A DNA stretch of 31,837 nt, taken from NCBI GenBank assembly GCA_002441265.1, contig DJVQ01000053.1:56481-88317 (forward strand), written 5' to 3'. Below the pieces are notes generated by a model. That model did no database searches and had not been told where the DNA came from. It saw only the letters and a program-made list of their open reading frames with translations. Numbering within the stretch: position 1 is the stretch's first letter; the number at the start of each line of letters is the position of its first letter. The DNA comes from Syntrophaceae bacterium UBA6252 (GTDB taxonomy: Bacteria; Desulfobacterota; Syntrophia; Syntrophales; UBA6807). The position numbers and the translations under genes are program-made. This document shows positions 30,610-31,837 of the stretch, in pieces.

Positions 30610-31775
30610 AACGAAACGTTGCAATCATCGGCGGGGGCCAGACCCGTCACGCCGCCCGCCGGCACGACGTGAACCAGGTGGAGCTGGTGAACGAGGCGGT
30701 CCGGGCGGCGCTGGCCGACGCGAAGATGACCATCGACGAGATCGATGCCGTCCTGCTCGGCAACATGGAGTTCTTCGAGGGATGCCACATGACCGACTGC
30801 TGGCTCGCCGACGGCACGGGAGCATATGGGAAGCCCGGCATCAAGATCACGACCGGGGGGACCGTCGGGGCGACGATCGTCTGCGCCGGCGCCCACCACG
30901 TCGCTTCCGGCCTGTTCGACAAGGTCCTGTGCATCGGCTTCGAGAAGCAGGAGGAGGGCGACACGGGCGCCATCCTGAGCGGCGTCGCCCATCCGCTCTT
31001 CGGCCGGTCCATGGCCGGGGCGGCGGTGGGGTATTTCGCCATGATGGGTTCCTCCTACATGGCCGCCTGGGGAGCGAAAGAGGAACATTCGGCCATGGTG
31101 GCGGTCAAGGCGCGGCAGAACGCGCGGAAGAACCAGTACGCCCACCTGAAGCTGGACATCGGGATCCAGGACGTGCTGAATTCGCGGATGCTGGCGTACC
31201 CCATCCGGATGCTGGACATGTGTCCGGCGTCCAACGGCGCCTGCGCGATGATCCTCTCGGACGAAAAGACCGCCAGGGACCGGTGTGCCAGGCCCGTGTG
31301 GATCCGGGCCATGGACACGGCCCACAACGAGCAGTTCGAAATCTCCTGGAGGGACGTTCTGGACAGGAGGCCGAAATTTTCCACGACCTGCGCGTCCCGG
31401 ATATACCGGAAGCTGGGGATCGCGGACCCGGCCGCTTACTTCGACGTGTTCGAAGTCTACGAACCCGCCACCTGGGCGGAACTCCAGTGGTATGAGGATC
31501 TGGGCCTGTGCGCGCCGGGGCAGGGCTTCCGGCTCGTCGAGGAGGGGAAGACCGGCATCGACGGCCCCATGCCGGTCAATCCCTCGGGCGGCGTGCTGTC
31601 GACGAACTGCATCGGCGCCTCGGCCATGCTCCGCGTCTGGGAGGCGGCCCTTCAGATCCGGGGGGACGCCGGAGGCCACCAGGTGCCGAAAGAAGTCCGC
31701 CGGGCCCTGACGACCGGTTACGGCGGCACCAACTGGACGGTGATGACGGCGCTGTCCAGGAATCCCGAAGACTGA
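30606..31775 (+). CDS. Thiolase-fold protein without catalytic Cys and His, second of a pair
   Basis: The 389-residue protein starts MKRNVAIIGGGQTRHAARRH at an ATG overlapping the stop of the preceding gene (ATGA at 30606-30609), with GGAGGT upstream. It has the same SCP-x layout. The nucleophile loop reads GTVGATI (Gly85 in the Cys position) and the NPSGGVLS motif is followed by TNCIGAS instead of GHPxGAT. The two proteins are diverged from each other, which suggests an old duplication and a heteromeric complex. The frame is open for 850 bases upstream, but that part is antisense-free noise over the previous gene. The TGA stop overlaps the edge of repeat R9. A DUF35 partner may follow beyond the window. 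Confidence 0.85.
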   Translation: MKRNVAIIGGGQTRHAARRHDVNQVELVNEAVRAALADAKMTIDEIDAVLLGNMEFFEGCHMTDCWLADGTGAYGKPGIKITTGGTVGATIVCAGAHHVASGLFDKVLCIGFEKQEEGDTGAILSGVAHPLFGRSMAGAAVGYFAMMGSSYMAAWGAKEEHSAMVAVKARQNARKNQYAHLKLDIGIQDVLNSRMLAYPIRMLDMCPASNGACAMILSDEKTARDRCARPVWIRAMDTAHNEQFEISWRDVLDRRPKFSTTCASRIYRKLGIADPAAYFDVFEVYEPATWAELQWYEDLGLCAPGQGFRLVEEGKTGIDGPMPVNPSGGVLSTNCIGASAMLRVWEAALQIRGDAGGHQVPKEVRRALTTGYGGTNWTVMTALSRNPED

Positions 31776-31837
31776 CGGCTTCGAAAAAAGTCCATATGCT
31801 GCGTTGCCCTTCATCCCTCGTCCCTGCGGCGTACCAT
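31774..31837 (+). repeat. R9: dispersed palindromic element, cut by the window end
   Basis: It begins in the TGA stop of the last gene (31773-31775) with GACGGCTTCGAAAAAAGTCC and continues with ATATGCTGCGTTGCCCTTC and a GCGGCGTACC block, where the central hairpin would start. Only the first 64 bases are in the window. It is nearly identical to R3 over the shared part. Confidence 0.88.

Noticed and set aside
1..31837. CRISPR arrays, tRNA or rRNA genes, insertion sequences with a transposase, phage genes
   Set aside because: None is visible. The only repeats are the dispersed element, which is irregularly spaced and non-coding, and short operator palindromes.

Overview
The window is GC-rich, densely coded bacterial chromosome. 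Gene content points to an anaerobic member of the Desulfobacterota (former Deltaproteobacteria), most likely a syntroph or sulfate reducer near Syntrophia. The signs are a trpS-scpA-scpB-rluB block, an M23 peptidase-secA-argJ block, split biotin carboxylase and carboxyltransferase subunits, a tungstate importer, a geranylgeranyl-reductase-like flavoprotein, and a beta-oxidation-type operon with two extra Cys-less thiolase homologues. The lineage is inference from gene order and content; no rRNA or tRNA gene is present to fix it.

Layout. 46-1556: radC (+) converges on an M50 intramembrane protease gene (-), and the two share a CTAG stop. 1869-5819 (-): IHF/HU-family gene, rluB, scpB, scpA, trpS (the last four chained by overlapping start and stop codons) and an HU gene. 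6223-9644 (+): biotin carboxylase and a divergent biotinylated carboxyltransferase. 9896-14637 (+): M23 peptidase, secA, argJ. 14838-17636 (+): rpsB, tsf, pyrH, frr, closed by a strong terminator. 17963-22404 (+): two TupA-like tungstate-binding proteins, TupB, TupC and a small TiaS-kinase-like (DDTDS) protein. 22417-23069: a PadR regulator divergent from a 68-residue unknown protein, with a perfect operator-like palindrome between them. 23481-24699 (+): C_GCAxxG_C_C cysteine protein and an RNase Z-like metallo-hydrolase. 24757-25896 (-): geranylgeranyl-reductase-family flavoprotein. 26419-31775 (+): 3-hydroxyacyl-CoA dehydrogenase, enoyl-CoA hydratase, thiolase, then two thiolase-fold proteins lacking the catalytic Cys and His.

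The main structure not explained by genes is a dispersed element of about 150-165 bp, present in nine copies (R1-R9) in both orientations and confined to intergenic DNA. It has imperfect terminal inverted repeats and is an imperfect palindrome through its length, with a central GGCGTAC/GTACGCC hairpin, so it looks like a MITE or large REP-type element. In several copies the terminal TGACG overlaps the TGA stop codon of the neighbouring gene. Copies lie at the joints between conserved blocks, once inside the tup operon and once in the trpS leader.

The genes fall into housekeeping (translation, secretion, chromosome segregation), carbon and acyl-CoA metabolism, and oxyanion uptake that could supply tungsten enzymes. 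The least explained genes are the tungstate-linked DDTDS protein, the Cys-less thiolase pair, the divergent carboxyltransferase and the PadR-linked small protein.
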